Below are positions 17,059 through 26,423 of a DNA stretch of 64,000 nucleotides, one piece after another. The notes below the pieces were generated by a model, which saw only the letters and a program-made list of their open reading frames with translations, did no database searches and had not been told where the DNA came from. Position 1 is the first letter of the stretch; every line of letters starts with the position of its first letter. The translations under genes and the position numbers were made by a program. Source of the DNA: Paracoccaceae bacterium. GTDB taxonomy: Bacteria > Pseudomonadota > Alphaproteobacteria > Rhodobacterales > Rhodobacteraceae. The stretch is taken from positions 1 to 64,000 of the forward strand of contig JAFIEO010000067.1 in the NCBI GenBank assembly GCA_020832445.1, read 5' to 3'.

Positions 17059-18288
17059 TCAGACGCGTTTGCTTTTGTTGTAGACATCAAAAATCACGGC
17101 AGCCAGCAGCACCAGGCCCTTGATCATCTGTTGATAATCAATGCCGATCCCCATGATGGACATGCCGTTGTTCAAAACACCCATCAGGAATGCGCCAACG
17201 ACCGCACCCACGATCTTGCCGACACCGCCCGACATGGATGCCCCCCCGATGAAGGCTGCGGCAATCACGTCAAGTTCCAGCGCGAAGCCCGCCTTGGGGG
17301 TGGCCGTGTTCAGCCGTGCCGCGAAAACCAGCCCCGCCGCGGCGGCCAGAACACCCATGTTCACAAAGGCCAGAAAGGTCAGCCGTTCGGTCTTGATGCC
17401 GGACAGTTTCGCGGCCTTTTCATTGCCACCAACTGCATAAATCTGGCGGCCTATGACGGTATTTTCGGTCAGAAACGCATAGATGATGGTCAGTATACCC
17501 ATGGTCAGCAACACATTGGGCAACCCGCGAAAACTGGACAGTTTATAGGTAATGAACACCAGCGCCGCCGCCACAATGATATTGCGGACCACAAAGAACG
17601 CAAATGGTTCACCCACAACGCCGAATGTTTTGTTGCGCGCGCGTTTGTTGATGCCCATCCAGACGATAACAGCGGCCGCAACCACGCCGGTCAGCAGGGC
17701 CAGAATATTGACATTGCGTTCACCAAACATGACCGCCAGCGACTGGCCCCATGCAGCGGGAAACGGGTCGGCCACGAACCCTGTGGCGATAACCTGAAAT
17801 TCACGCGGGAAGGGGCCGACCGACTGGCCTTGCAGCAGCCACAGCGACAGCCCGCGAAACACCAGCATACCCGCAAGTGTCACAATAAAGGACGGTATCT
17901 TCCAATAGGCAATCCAATAACCCTGCGCCGCCCCGATCAAACCGCCGGTAATCAGGCATATGACAACTGCCACCATCAACGGCAGGCCCATCGATACGAT
18001 CAGCACTGCCGCCAGCGCCCCGATGAAGCCCATGACCGACCCTACCGACAAATCGATATTGCCAGACACGATGACAATCAGCATGCCAAGCGCCATGATA
18101 ACGATATAGCTGTTTTGCAACAGCAGGTTGGTAATGTTCACGGGCCGCATAAGCGTGCCGTTGGTGGTGATCTGGAAAAACACCATCACCGCAATCAGCG
18201 CGAACAAAAGACCATATTCGCGCAGGTGGTTCACCAGATATTCGCGCATGGATTGCGCCGTTCCTGCTTGTGCATTTGCCTGTTGCAT
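17059..18288 (-). CDS. gguB: Sugar ABC transporter permease (GguB/XylH type)
   Basis: This is the membrane subunit of a CUT2 monosaccharide importer, 409 residues with about ten helices. Signatures are NSYIVIMALGMLIVIVSGNIDLSVGSVMGF, IPSFIVTLAGMLVFRG, IYAVGGNEKAAKLSGI and FIGGASMSGGVGKIVGAVVGA. The start at 18288 leaves one base after the gguA stop and has GGAGAAAG at a suitable distance; an in-frame Met at 18315 would overlap gguA. It works with ChvE and GguA to take up L-arabinose, D-xylose or D-galactose-type sugars. The arabinose catabolic genes follow in the same transcript. Confidence 0.93.
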   Translation of the reverse strand: MQQANAQAGTAQSMREYLVNHLREYGLLFALIAVMVFFQITTNGTLMRPVNITNLLLQNSYIVIMALGMLIVIVSGNIDLSVGSVMGFIGALAAVLIVSMGLPLMVAVVICLITGGLIGAAQGYWIAYWKIPSFIVTLAGMLVFRGLSLWLLQGQSVGPFPREFQVIATGFVADPFPAAWGQSLAVMFGERNVNILALLTGVVAAAVIVWMGINKRARNKTFGVVGEPFAFFVVRNIIVAAALVFITYKLSSFRGLPNVLLTMGILTIIYAFLTENTVIGRQIYAVGGNEKAAKLSGIKTERLTFLAFVNMGVLAAAAGLVFAARLNTATPKAGFALELDVIAAAFIGGASMSGGVGKIVGAVVGAFLMGVLNNGMSIMGIGIDYQQMIKGLVLLAAVIFDVYNKSKRV

Positions 18289-18289
18289 T

Positions 18290-19822
18290 TCAGACTTTCT
18301 CCGATCTGGTGACAATCATGGACATAATGCGTTCCTGACTGGCATCTTCTGCCGTCAATTCGCCCATGAAGGCCCCTTCATTCATGACATAAATCCTGTC
18401 GCACATGCCCAGCAGCTCCGGCATTTCAGAGGAGATAATGACAACCCCCTTGCCTTGTGCGGACAATTCATTGATCAGGCCGTAAATTTCGAATTTTGCA
18501 CCCACATCGATGCCGCGTGTCGGTTCATCAAGGATCAGAACCTCTGGCCCTGAAAACAGCCATTTCGACAAAACCACCTTTTGCTGGTTGCCGCCCGACA
18601 GGTTTCCAACAACCTGATGAACGCCCGGCGTGCGGATATTCATGCTTTTGCGGTAGCCTTCGGCCACTTGCGCTTCGCGCGCTTCATTCAGCAGGCCACG
18701 GCTGGATACAGCGTGCAGATTGGCCAGTGTGATATTGCGCTGGATGGTGTCTTCCAAAATCAGGCCCAGCGACTTGCGGTCCTCGGTGACATAGGCCAGC
18801 CCTGCGGCAATTGCATCGCTGACGGTGTTCAGCTTGACGGGGGCGCCGCGCATGCGCACCTCGCCCTGAATGTCGCGCCCATAGGACCGCCCGAACACGC
18901 TCATGGCCAGTTCGGTGCGTCCCGCGCCCATAAGGCCCGCGATGCCCACCACCTCGCCTTCGCGGACATTGAAGGACACGTCCTTGATGGCCATGCGTTC
19001 GGGGAAATCGGGGTGGCGTACCGACCAGTTTGCCACATCCAGCAACACAGGCCCCGCGCGGCGCGTGCGCGGCGGATAGCGCTGCGCCATGTCACGGCCA
19101 ACCATGTCGCGCACAATGCGGTCTTCGGTAATTTCATCGCGGCCCGCGCGCAGACTGGACACCGTGCTTCCGTCGCGGATAACCGTGATGCTGTCCGCCA
19201 CCTTGCGGATTTCATTCAGCTTATGGCTGATGATGATCTGCGTCATCCCGCGCGATTTCAGTTCCAGCATAAGATCCAGCAGCGCATCGCTGTCGGATTC
19301 CGACAAGGCAGCAGTGGGTTCGTCAAGGATCAGCAGGCGCACATCCTTGGCCAGCGCTTTCGCAATCTCGACCAGTTGCTGTTTGCCCACGCCCAGTTTT
19401 TCGACCAGCATGTTCGGCGGATCGCTTAGCCCCACGCGCGCCAGCAATTCGCGGGTGCGGCGTGTTGTTTCGTGCCATTGGATATATCCGTTGCGGCTGA
19501 TTTCATTGCCCAGAAACAGGTTCTCGGCAATCGAAAGCAACGGCACAAGGGCAAGTTCCTGATGGATGATGATGATCCCGCGCGCTTCGCTGTCCTGAAT
19601 GGACCGGAATTCCGCCAAAGCGCCGTCATAATGGATTTCGCCCTCATATCTGCCCGCCGGATAGACGCCTGACAGCACCTTCATCAGGGTTGATTTGCCG
19701 GCCCCGTTTTCGCCGACGATGGCATGGATTTCCCCTTCGGCCACCGACAGGCTTACGTCGTCCAGTGCCTTGACGCCGGGAAATGACTTGGAAATCCCGC
19801 GCATTTCTAGCAGCGGCTGCAT
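18290..19822 (-). CDS. gguA: Sugar ABC transporter ATP-binding protein, two cassettes (GguA type)
   Basis: It powers the ChvE/GguAB importer. The 510-residue protein carries two ABC cassettes in tandem, as usual for CUT2 ATPases. The first has Walker [10 protein letters not shown], signature [15 protein letters not shown] and Walker [12 protein letters not shown]. The second has the degenerate Walker A-like [10 protein letters not shown], signature LSGGNQQKV and Walker [16 protein letters not shown] start at [16 protein letters not shown], where the family normally begins; the longer reading (19873) adds 17 unrelated residues. A perfect stem-loop separates it from chvE upstream. Confidence 0.94.
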   Translation of the reverse strand: MQPLLEMRGISKSFPGVKALDDVSLSVAEGEIHAIVGENGAGKSTLMKVLSGVYPAGRYEGEIHYDGALAEFRSIQDSEARGIIIIHQELALVPLLSIAENLFLGNEISRNGYIQWHETTRRTRELLARVGLSDPPNMLVEKLGVGKQQLVEIAKALAKDVRLLILDEPTAALSESDSDALLDLMLELKSRGMTQIIISHKLNEIRKVADSITVIRDGSTVSSLRAGRDEITEDRIVRDMVGRDMAQRYPPRTRRAGPVLLDVANWSVRHPDFPERMAIKDVSFNVREGEVVGIAGLMGAGRTELAMSVFGRSYGRDIQGEVRMRGAPVKLNTVSDAIAAGLAYVTEDRKSLGLILEDTIQRNITLANLHAVSSRGLLNEAREAQVAEGYRKSMNIRTPGVHQVVGNLSGGNQQKVVLSKWLFSGPEVLILDEPTRGIDVGAKFEIYGLINELSAQGKGVVIISSEMPELLGMCDRIYVMNEGAFMGELTAEDASQERIMSMIVTRSEKV

Positions 19823-19850
19823 GGTGTCCCGCCCTTCGTTCCAATTATGC

Positions 19851-19880
19851 GCATGCCTTGAGGACTGCCCCAAGGCATGC
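19851..19880 (-). ncRNA. Intercistronic stem-loop between chvE and gguA
   Basis: GCATGCCTTG (19851-19860) pairs perfectly with CAAGGCATGC (19871-19880) around a 10-base loop. It begins 24 bases after the chvE stop. No T-run follows in the minus direction, so it is more likely an mRNA stabiliser or processing barrier than a full terminator. Confidence 0.6.
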
Positions 19881-19904
19881 GGTTGCAGGGTGAATGAACA
19901 GGGC

Positions 19905-20954
19905 TTAGCGCAGTTGCTCTTCGGTGTAGTAGCCCGACCCGATCAGGATTTCTTCCCAGTTCGAGGCATCAACCGATACCGGTTCCAGCAAGAAGCTGGG
20001 CACAACCTTGACACCGTTATCATAGGTTTCGGTGTCGTTGATTTCCGGCTCGTCCCCGCCAAGAAGCGCGTTGACCATACCAACTGTTACCCGCGCCAGT
20101 TCGCGCGTGTCCTTGAACACGGTTGAATACTGCTCGCCCGCCAGAATGGACTTGATGGAGGGGACTTCAGCATCCTGCCCTGTCACAATGGGCATTTCCT
20201 GATCATCCGACCCGTAGCCAACCCCCTTGAGCGAGGACAGAATGCCAATCGACAGCCCGTCATAAGGCGACAGAACGCCATGGATTTCTGCATCGGTGTA
20301 ATGCGCGGACAGCAGGTTATCCATGCGCGCCTGTGCAACGGCACCATCCCAGCGCAGTGTGCCCACACGGTCCATGCCCATCTGGCCGGACACAATGTTG
20401 ATCGATCCATCATCAATCAGGGGCTGGATTACGGACATTGCGCCATTATAGAAGAAAAACGCGTTGTTATCGTCGGGGGACCCGCCGAACAGTTCCACAT
20501 TCCATGGCCCGGACCCGAAGCGCGATTCCAGCCCCGAAATCAGCGATTCCGCCTGTTGCACACCAACCTGAAAATTGTCGAAGGTCGCGTAATAGCTGAC
20601 ATGTTCGCTGTCGCGGATAAGCCGGTCATAGGCGATGATGTCAATTCCCGCGAAATGCGCGTTTTCCAGCGCATTGGACAATGTGGTCCCGTCAATCGCC
20701 GCGATGACCAGAACATCAACCCCGTTGGTGACCATGTTTTCAATCTGGGCCAGCTGGTTGGGAATGTCATCTTCGGCATATTGCAGAATTGTGGAATAGC
20801 CGGCGTCCTCGAACAGGCCAACCATGGATTCGCCATCTGATATCCAGCGGGCGGATGATTGCGTTGGCATGGCAATGCCGATCAGCCCTTCGGCCATGGC
20901 GCCGGTGGCCAGCGTCAGTCCGACCGCTGATGCGGTCACTAGTTTATAGTTCAT
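19905..20954 (-). CDS. chvE: Periplasmic sugar-binding protein ChvE
   Basis: This is the high-affinity periplasmic receptor for L-arabinose, D-galactose and D-xylose-type sugars, and in plant-associated relatives also for chemotaxis or virulence signalling. The 349-residue precursor has a signal peptide (residues 1-21) and type I binding-protein features: [48 protein letters not shown] and [27 protein letters not shown] precedes this ATG. Gene order chvE-gguA-gguB and the divergent LysR gene reproduce the chvE/gbpR arrangement of Agrobacterium and Azospirillum. Confidence 0.92.
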   Translation of the reverse strand: MNYKLVTASAVGLTLATGAMAEGLIGIAMPTQSSARWISDGESMVGLFEDAGYSTILQYAEDDIPNQLAQIENMVTNGVDVLVIAAIDGTTLSNALENAHFAGIDIIAYDRLIRDSEHVSYYATFDNFQVGVQQAESLISGLESRFGSGPWNVELFGGSPDDNNAFFFYNGAMSVIQPLIDDGSINIVSGQMGMDRVGTLRWDGAVAQARMDNLLSAHYTDAEIHGVLSPYDGLSIGILSSLKGVGYGSDDQEMPIVTGQDAEVPSIKSILAGEQYSTVFKDTRELARVTVGMVNALLGGDEPEINDTETYDNGVKVVPSFLLEPVSVDASNWEEILIGSGYYTEEQLR

Positions 20955-21024
20955 GATTTGCGCCTCCCAGAGAAATGCTGCGGCGCGGTCGGGTTCATGC
21001 CCGACTATTGACACCGGAGATGCC

Positions 21025-21053
21025 ATAATAGGGATGCACGGCATTGCCATCAA
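21025..21053 (-). promoter_or_regulatory. chvE: Sigma-70-type promoter of the chvE-arabinose operon
   Basis: On the minus strand, TTGATG (21053-21048) and TATTAT (21030-21025) are separated by exactly 17 bases. The predicted start lies about 65 bases before the chvE ATG. The AT-rich stretch 21054-21088 just upstream, between promoter and gbpR, is the natural place for activator binding. Confidence 0.55.
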
Positions 21054-21088
21054 ATCATATTAATTGAAGTATCCATATCATTTATTGT

Positions 21089-22018
21089 ATGTCTTTTGCC
21101 ATGCTGTCCTTGTCCCGCCTGAAACCCACTCATCTGAAGCTGCTTTTGCGGATTGCCGAAACCGGCAAGCTGCAACTTGCGGCGGACCAGTTGGCCATTT
21201 CGCAACCCGCCGCATCACGGATCCTGGCCGATATCGAGGCAGATATTGGCGCGCCGATATTTGAACGCTTGCCGCGCGGTATGCTGCCAACCGAAATTGG
21301 GCGTTCCATCCTGCGGCGTGTGGGAATGATCCTTGCGGAATTTGACGGGCTGGAACAGGAACTGGGCATGCTTCGGTCCGGGCAATCGGGCCGTGTGCGC
21401 ATCGGGGCCGTCACCGGGCCTGCGGTGGGATATGTTGTGCCCGCGATCGCCCATATCCGCGAACAATCCCGCGATATTGACGTGACAATCCATGTCGCAC
21501 CGTCGGCTGAACTGATCCGCGGGCTGGAAGAACGCCATTTTGATTTCATCATCGCGCGCCCGCCGCCGGGGTATGACACCACCGATCTGGAAATGAACCC
21601 GGCGCGCACGGAACGTGTGGTGCTGCTGGTGAATAACCAGCATCCGCTGGCGGGCAAACCTGCCTGCGCCCTGTCGGATTTGCGGCAGTATGAATGGGTC
21701 ATGCAGGAACGGGGGGCACCCATCCGGCAGGCGGTTGAAAACGTGTTTCGGACATCAGACCTGCCATTGCCCGATCAGGTGTCAAACAGTTCATCCCTGC
21801 TGGTCGCATTAACCATGCTTGCAGCCGGAAATGCCATCACCCCGCAAGCGCAAGAAGTCGCGGACCTGCTGGGCGCAAACGGCATTGGCGCGCGCCTGGC
21901 CGTGCTGGACATAGCCCAGACCATCAGCGTGGAGCCTTATTTTATTATCCGCCACAGGCATCATGCCAGCACAGCGGCGGTTATGCGGGTTTATCAACGG
22001 GTTCTTGAAATTCTGTAG
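21089..22018 (+). CDS. gbpR: LysR-family regulator (GbpR-like)
   Basis: This 309-residue protein has an N-terminal winged helix-turn-helix (LKLLLRIAETGKLQLAADQLAISQPAASRILADIE, about residues 12-48) and a C-terminal LysR effector-binding domain (VRIGAVTGPAVGYVVPAI, HFDFIIARPP). Divergence from chvE points to GbpR, the galactose-binding-protein regulator that activates chvE in response to sugars. The first ATG has no ribosome site and the protein could start at 21101. Its 3' end overlaps the convergent LacI gene by 38 bases. Confidence 0.82.
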   Translation: MSFAMLSLSRLKPTHLKLLLRIAETGKLQLAADQLAISQPAASRILADIEADIGAPIFERLPRGMLPTEIGRSILRRVGMILAEFDGLEQELGMLRSGQSGRVRIGAVTGPAVGYVVPAIAHIREQSRDIDVTIHVAPSAELIRGLEERHFDFIIARPPPGYDTTDLEMNPARTERVVLLVNNQHPLAGKPACALSDLRQYEWVMQERGAPIRQAVENVFRTSDLPLPDQVSNSSSLLVALTMLAAGNAITPQAQEVADLLGANGIGARLAVLDIAQTISVEPYFIIRHRHHASTAAVMRVYQRVLEIL

Positions 22019-23090
22019 GCTTGGACGGGGGCGTGCGGCCATTTGCGGGGCTGTCTGCGCTGTTGTCCAGTGGCGGGGCGGTGGTTCCCCGTTCAATCAG
22101 CGCGACAGGGGAATAGATGACATGCGCGCCTTCGGTTTTTTGTTCACCGCGCAGCCGCGCCAGCAATTCCTGCGCGGCCAGCCTGCCAAGGCCGGACCGG
22201 TCCTGCCGGATGGTTGTCAGGCCCGGTTCCGAAAAAGCAGCCATTTCGATATCATCAAAACCGATAACGGACATATCTTCAGGCACGCGAACACCGCGCT
22301 GTCTGCACCGAGCAACAAAGCTTAATGCCATCGCATCAGACGCGCAAAACACGCCTGTAGGACGCGAGTTCACTGCCAGAATACGGTCGGCCGCCAGCGC
22401 GCCAGCCCCCAACGAGAAATCCCCCTGAACAATCCAGTCCGGCGCGATGTCCAGCCCGTGCGCGGCACAGCGGTCAATATACGCGGATTTACGCATCTGG
22501 GCCAGAATGTTGCAGTCCGGTCCGGTCACATGCGCAATGCGCCGATGCCCCAGCGCCACAAGGTGATCCACCGCCAGCCTTGCCCCCAATCCGTTATTGC
22601 TGCGGATCGAAGGCAGCGGCCACTGGTCGGACCATTCGCAGCAAAACACGACATTTTGCATCATATTGGCGCTGCGCAGGGCCTTCGCGGTGATGGTCGA
22701 CATATTGCCATCAAGGGTGATCATGCCATCCACACTGCCGTTCAGAAAACAATCTGCGACCGCCTGTTCGGATGCGCCGGGTTGCTGGCTGTCAAATACC
22801 AGCACGGAATACCCGTTCGCGGACAACACGTCATTCATGCTGGACAGGATCGCCGAAAAGAACGGGTTGCCCAGATTGGGGACCAGCACCAGCACAGCCC
22901 CCGCGCGACGCGTGCGCAGATTGCGCGCCGCCTGATTGACACGGTAGCCCGTGGCCTCAATAGCATCAAAAACCTTTGCGCGCGTAGCTTCGCTCAGGCG
23001 GTCGGGCTGGGTCAGGGCGCGGCTGACGGTCGCGGTTGATACACCGGCGACTTGCGCGACATCCTTGATCTTTGGCGGGGCCTTTTGCAT
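21981..23090 (-). CDS. LacI-family regulator of the pentoside ABC operon
   Basis: This 369-residue protein has the LacI helix-turn-helix IKDVAQVAGVSTATVSRAL (residues 8-26), the hinge NQAARNLRTRR and the effector domain (VLVLVPNLGNPFFSAILSSM, GVFCASDAMALSF, MSVIGFDDIEMAAFSEPGLTT). Its proline-rich tail extends past the usual family end and overlaps the end of gbpR. Two perfect TGTAATCGATTACA palindromes lie between it and the divergent ABC operon, each about 75 bases from one of the two starts. It is therefore the likely repressor of both, released by a sugar or disaccharide taken up by that transporter. Confidence 0.9.
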   Translation of the reverse strand: MQKAPPKIKDVAQVAGVSTATVSRALTQPDRLSEATRAKVFDAIEATGYRVNQAARNLRTRRAGAVLVLVPNLGNPFFSAILSSMNDVLSANGYSVLVFDSQQPGASEQAVADCFLNGSVDGMITLDGNMSTITAKALRSANMMQNVVFCCEWSDQWPLPSIRSNNGLGARLAVDHLVALGHRRIAHVTGPDCNILAQMRKSAYIDRCAAHGLDIAPDWIVQGDFSLGAGALAADRILAVNSRPTGVFCASDAMALSFVARCRQRGVRVPEDMSVIGFDDIEMAAFSEPGLTTIRQDRSGLGRLAAQELLARLRGEQKTEGAHVIYSPVALIERGTTAPPLDNSADSPANGRTPPSKPTEFQEPVDKPA

Positions 23091-23163
23091 CCGTGATACC
23101 GGAACCTTGTTGTCAGAGTGGTTACAAATTTCTTGACAGATAGTTTCGACTGATTGAAGGTGG

Positions 23164-23177
23164 TGTAATCGATTACA
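23164..23177. promoter_or_regulatory. LacI-family operator O1 (TGTAATCGATTACA)
   Basis: A perfect 14-base palindrome with the central CG typical of LacI operators, 73 bases upstream of the lacI start. It is identical to the second copy at 23218. Confidence 0.85.
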
Positions 23178-23217
23178 TGGTGATTCATCCTTGGAGGGGG
23201 TGACTTTTTACCAATAG

Positions 23218-23231
23218 TGTAATCGATTACA
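23218..23231. promoter_or_regulatory. LacI-family operator O2 (TGTAATCGATTACA)
   Basis: Second perfect copy, 77 bases before the binding-protein start and 54 bases from O1 (close to five helical turns). It overlaps a weak candidate -10 (AATAGT, 23213-23218) preceded by TTGGAG at 23191. Confidence 0.85.
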
Positions 23232-23308
23232 TAGCGCGGGCAAGTCATTCTTGAAAAAACCGCGCAGCACCGTGACATACGCGGCTTATGCCGTTCAGGG
23301 AGGAACGC

Positions 23309-24544
23309 ATGAAAAAAACATTCGCATTGCTGGCATCAACCAGTTTGATTTCCGTTGGCACATCGGCGCTGGCCGTTGATCTGGAAGTGACGCATTGGTG
23401 GACATCGGGCGGGGAAGCGGCGGCAGTCGCCGAATTCGCACGCCTGTTCAATGAAAACACCGAACACACCTGGGTCGATGGTGCCATCGCAGGTGCCGGC
23501 GGCACGGCGCGCCCGATCATGATTGGCCGTATCACCGGCGGTGACCCGATGGGCGCAACCCAGTTCAACCATGGCCGTCAGGCCGAAGAACTGGCCGAAG
23601 CGGGCCTGATGCTGGATTTGACCGACCTGGCCGAGGCCGAGGGCTGGCATGATTTCGTGAACCCCACATCGCTGCTGGACAGCTGCACGATTGACGGGCG
23701 GCTTTACTGTGTGCCTATCAATATCCACTCCTGGCAATGGCTGTGGCTAAGCCATCAGGCCTATGAAGATGTAGGCCTGCCCGTTCCCACCAACTGGGAT
23801 GAATTCATCGAAGCGGCCCCCGCGCTGCAAGAAGCGGGAAAAATCCCGCTGGCGATGGGCGGACAACCCTGGCAGGCCGTGGGCGCTTTCGGGGTGATGG
23901 CCATTGCGCTGGCCGGAAAAGACGCATGGTCGGCGGTGCATATCGACCATGATGCAGAAGTGGCCGCCGGGCCGGAATTTGCCCGCGTGTTCGAAGCCGC
24001 AGCACAAGCGCGCGCCTTTTCCGCGCGGTCCAATGTGCAGGACTGGAATCAGGCCACCAATATGGTCATTTCCGGTCAGGCTGGCGGGCAGATCATGGGT
24101 GACTGGGCGCAGGGCGAATTTCAGGTCGCCGGTCTTGTCGCAGGCGAGGATTATTCCTGCCTGCCCGGACTTGGTGTCACTGAAATCATCTCGACGGGCG
24201 GGGATGCGTTCTATTTCCCCAAGATCAACGACCCCGAAGTAGAGGCAGCACAGCTTGAACTGGCCTCGTTGATGATTTCGCCTGAAGCGCAGGTGGCTTT
24301 CAACCTGAAGAAAGGGTCGCTGCCGGTGCGTGGTGATGTCGATCTGGAAGCCGCGAATGACTGCATGCAGAAGGGGCTGGAAATTCTGGCGACGGGCAAC
24401 ATTCTGCCTGATGCAAACCAGACATTTTCGCCCGATACGCAAGGCCAGATCGAGGATCTGATGGTCGAATTCTGGAACGATCCCAACTACACCCCAGAAG
24501 AAGCCCAACGTCTGTACGCCGAGATTGTTGCGCGCGCGGATTAA
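23309..24544 (+). CDS. CUT1 ABC transporter sugar-binding protein
   Basis: This 411-residue precursor has a signal peptide ending TSALA (residues 1-21). It is an extracellular solute-binding protein of the oligosaccharide (family 1) type: VTHWWTSGGEAAAVAEFARLF, INIHSWQWLWLSHQAYEDVGL, PTNWDEFIEAAPALQEAGKIPLAMGG and IMGDWAQGEFQ. These segments recall the glucose/oligosaccharide-binding proteins of the GtsA group. GGGAGGAACGC precedes this ATG, so the upstream in-frame Met (23288) is not used. It feeds the two permeases and ATPase downstream. With a cytoplasmic GH43 xylosidase in the operon, xylo- or arabino-oligosaccharides are the likely cargo. Confidence 0.88.
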   Translation: MKKTFALLASTSLISVGTSALAVDLEVTHWWTSGGEAAAVAEFARLFNENTEHTWVDGAIAGAGGTARPIMIGRITGGDPMGATQFNHGRQAEELAEAGLMLDLTDLAEAEGWHDFVNPTSLLDSCTIDGRLYCVPINIHSWQWLWLSHQAYEDVGLPVPTNWDEFIEAAPALQEAGKIPLAMGGQPWQAVGAFGVMAIALAGKDAWSAVHIDHDAEVAAGPEFARVFEAAAQARAFSARSNVQDWNQATNMVISGQAGGQIMGDWAQGEFQVAGLVAGEDYSCLPGLGVTEIISTGGDAFYFPKINDPEVEAAQLELASLMISPEAQVAFNLKKGSLPVRGDVDLEAANDCMQKGLEILATGNILPDANQTFSPDTQGQIEDLMVEFWNDPNYTPEEAQRLYAEIVARAD

Positions 24545-24552
24545 GCAGGTGG

Positions 24553-24581
24553 CCGGGGTTCCCTGCATAAGGGAACCCCGG
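24553..24581 (+). ncRNA. Intercistronic stem-loop after the CUT1 binding protein gene
   Basis: CCGGGGTTCCC (24553-24563) pairs perfectly with GGGAACCCCGG (24571-24581) around TGCATAA. It begins nine bases after the stop and has no T-run, so read-through into the permease genes is expected. Confidence 0.65.
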
Positions 24582-24618
24582 ATATTCAAAAGAATTTTCC
24601 ACATACCGGAGGATCAAG

Positions 24619-25530
24619 ATGTCAAGCGCAAGACGCGCTCGTGATGGCGCACGCCCGCCAATCCGCCTGCTGCGCAATCTGTCGTCCAAACTGGCGGCCA
24701 TTCCGATGGTGCTGGTGGGGCTTGGCGTATTCGTGGGGGGCACGATCTGGACGATTGTTCATTCCTTCACCGACTCGCGCCTGCTGCCACGGCTGAACTG
24801 GGTTGGTTTTGATCAGTATGAACGTTTGTGGAGCACCCGCCGGTGGCTGGTATCCATTGAAAACCTTGCTGTTTACGGCATTGTGTCACTTGTGTTGACC
24901 ATGTGTCTGGGGTTTTTTCTGGCGGCCCTGCTGGACCGGAAAATCCGGTTCGAAGATACATTCCGCACGATCTTTCTGTATCCATTTGCCCTGTCCTTCA
25001 TTGTGACCGGCCTTGTCTGGCAATGGATCCTGAACCCTGATTTCGGTATTCAGTCGGTCATTCGCGGGCTTGGGTTTTCAGGGTTCAATTTTGATCCGCT
25101 GTATAATCCTGATCTGGTGATCATCGGGCTGTTGATTGCGGGGTTATGGCAGGGAACGGGCCTGATCATGGTCATCATGTTGGCGGGCCTGCGCGGCATT
25201 GACGAAGACATATGGAAGGCCACCCGCGTGGACGGAATTCCGATATGGAAAACCTATATCGTGGTCATTATTCCCATGATGAAGCCGGTTTTTGTAACCG
25301 CGCTGGTGCTGGTGACCAGTGGCATTGTGAAACTTTACGATCTGGTCGTGGCAATGACATCGGGCGGTCCCGGCATCTCGTCCGAAGTGCCGGCGAAATT
25401 TGTGTATGACACGTTGTTCACACGCCAGAATCTGGGGCAGGGCTTTGCCGCATCAACGATGATGCTGGTAACCGTCGCCATTATCCTGATCCCATGGGCC
25501 TATATGCAATATCGGGAGAAGCGCCAATGA
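24619..25530 (+). CDS. CUT1 ABC transporter permease 1
   Basis: This is the first membrane subunit of the oligosaccharide importer, 303 residues with six predicted helices. The cytoplasmic EAA loop EDIWKATRVDGIPIWKTYIVVIIPM contacts the ATPase. The N-terminus is basic (SSARRARDGARPP) and the first helix contains MVLVGLGVFVGGTIWTIVHSF. ACCGGAGGATCAAG provides a strong ribosome site. The stop overlaps the next start (ATGA), so the two permeases are made in equal amounts as a heterodimer. Confidence 0.93.
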   Translation: MSSARRARDGARPPIRLLRNLSSKLAAIPMVLVGLGVFVGGTIWTIVHSFTDSRLLPRLNWVGFDQYERLWSTRRWLVSIENLAVYGIVSLVLTMCLGFFLAALLDRKIRFEDTFRTIFLYPFALSFIVTGLVWQWILNPDFGIQSVIRGLGFSGFNFDPLYNPDLVIIGLLIAGLWQGTGLIMVIMLAGLRGIDEDIWKATRVDGIPIWKTYIVVIIPMMKPVFVTALVLVTSGIVKLYDLVVAMTSGGPGISSEVPAKFVYDTLFTRQNLGQGFAASTMMLVTVAIILIPWAYMQYREKRQ

Positions 25531-26414
25531 CCGCTGTTACCCCCCGCGGTGCGAAGCCGCAAAAGGCCTTGTCGCCGCGCAATATCATGCTGTATGGCGC
25601 GCTGGTCATCTTCAGCCTGTATTACCTGCTGCCACTTTATGTGATGATCGTCACATCGCTGAAGGACATGGCCGAAATCCGTGTGGGCAACATTTTTTCG
25701 GCGCCTGTGGAAATTACATTCCAGCCATGGGTCAAGGCGTGGTCGCAGGCCTGCACCGGTATCAATTGCGACGGGTTGTCGCGCGGGTTCTGGAATTCGG
25801 TCCGCATTCTGATCCCGTCGCTGATCATCTCGGTGTCAGTGGCGGCGCTGACGGGCTATGTGCTGGCCTGCTGGCGGTTCAAAGGGTCGGAAGTGTTCTT
25901 TGGCATCTTGCTGCTTGGGGCGTTCATTCCCTATCAGGTGCTGCTGTATCCGCTGGTCATCATCTTGCGCGAACTGGGTCTGTTCGGGTCGCTGTGGGGG
26001 CTGGTACTGGTGCATACGGTCTTTGCCATGCCCATCAATGTGCTGTTGTTCCGCAACTATTTTGTGGCCTTGCCGGAGGAGTTGTTCAAGGCCGCGCGCG
26101 TTGATGGCGCAGGGTTCTGGGGCATTTTCTTTCGCATCGTAATCCCCATGTCGCTGCCGATTTTCGTGGTGTCGGGGATTATTCAGGTCACCGGCATCTG
26201 GAACGACTTCTTGTTCGGGGTGGTTTACACGCGGCCAGAAAATTACCCGATGACAGTGCAACTGAACAACATCGTCAATTCGGTTCAGGGGGTAAAGGAA
26301 TACAATGTCAACATGGCAGCCACACTGCTGACAGGGCTGGTGCCGCTGGTGGTGTATTTCTTCTCTGGGAAACTATTCATTCGCGGCATCGCTGCGGGCG
26401 CGGTCAAAGGCTAG
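25527..26414 (+). CDS. CUT1 ABC transporter permease 2
   Basis: This is the second membrane subunit, 295 residues of the MalG type. Six helices, the first at YGALVIFSLYYLLPLYVMIVTSL. The EAA loop EELFKAARVDGAGFWGIFFRIVIPMSLPIF is present, and the family-typical GIWNDFLFGVVYTRPENYPMTVQLNNIV lies near the end. The start follows from the four-base overlap with permease 1. The extracytoplasmic loop has a cysteine pair (QACTGINCDG) not general in the family, which might form a disulfide. Confidence 0.93.
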   Translation: MTAVTPRGAKPQKALSPRNIMLYGALVIFSLYYLLPLYVMIVTSLKDMAEIRVGNIFSAPVEITFQPWVKAWSQACTGINCDGLSRGFWNSVRILIPSLIISVSVAALTGYVLACWRFKGSEVFFGILLLGAFIPYQVLLYPLVIILRELGLFGSLWGLVLVHTVFAMPINVLLFRNYFVALPEELFKAARVDGAGFWGIFFRIVIPMSLPIFVVSGIIQVTGIWNDFLFGVVYTRPENYPMTVQLNNIVNSVQGVKEYNVNMAATLLTGLVPLVVYFFSGKLFIRGIAAGAVKG

Positions 26415-26423
26415 GGCGAAACC

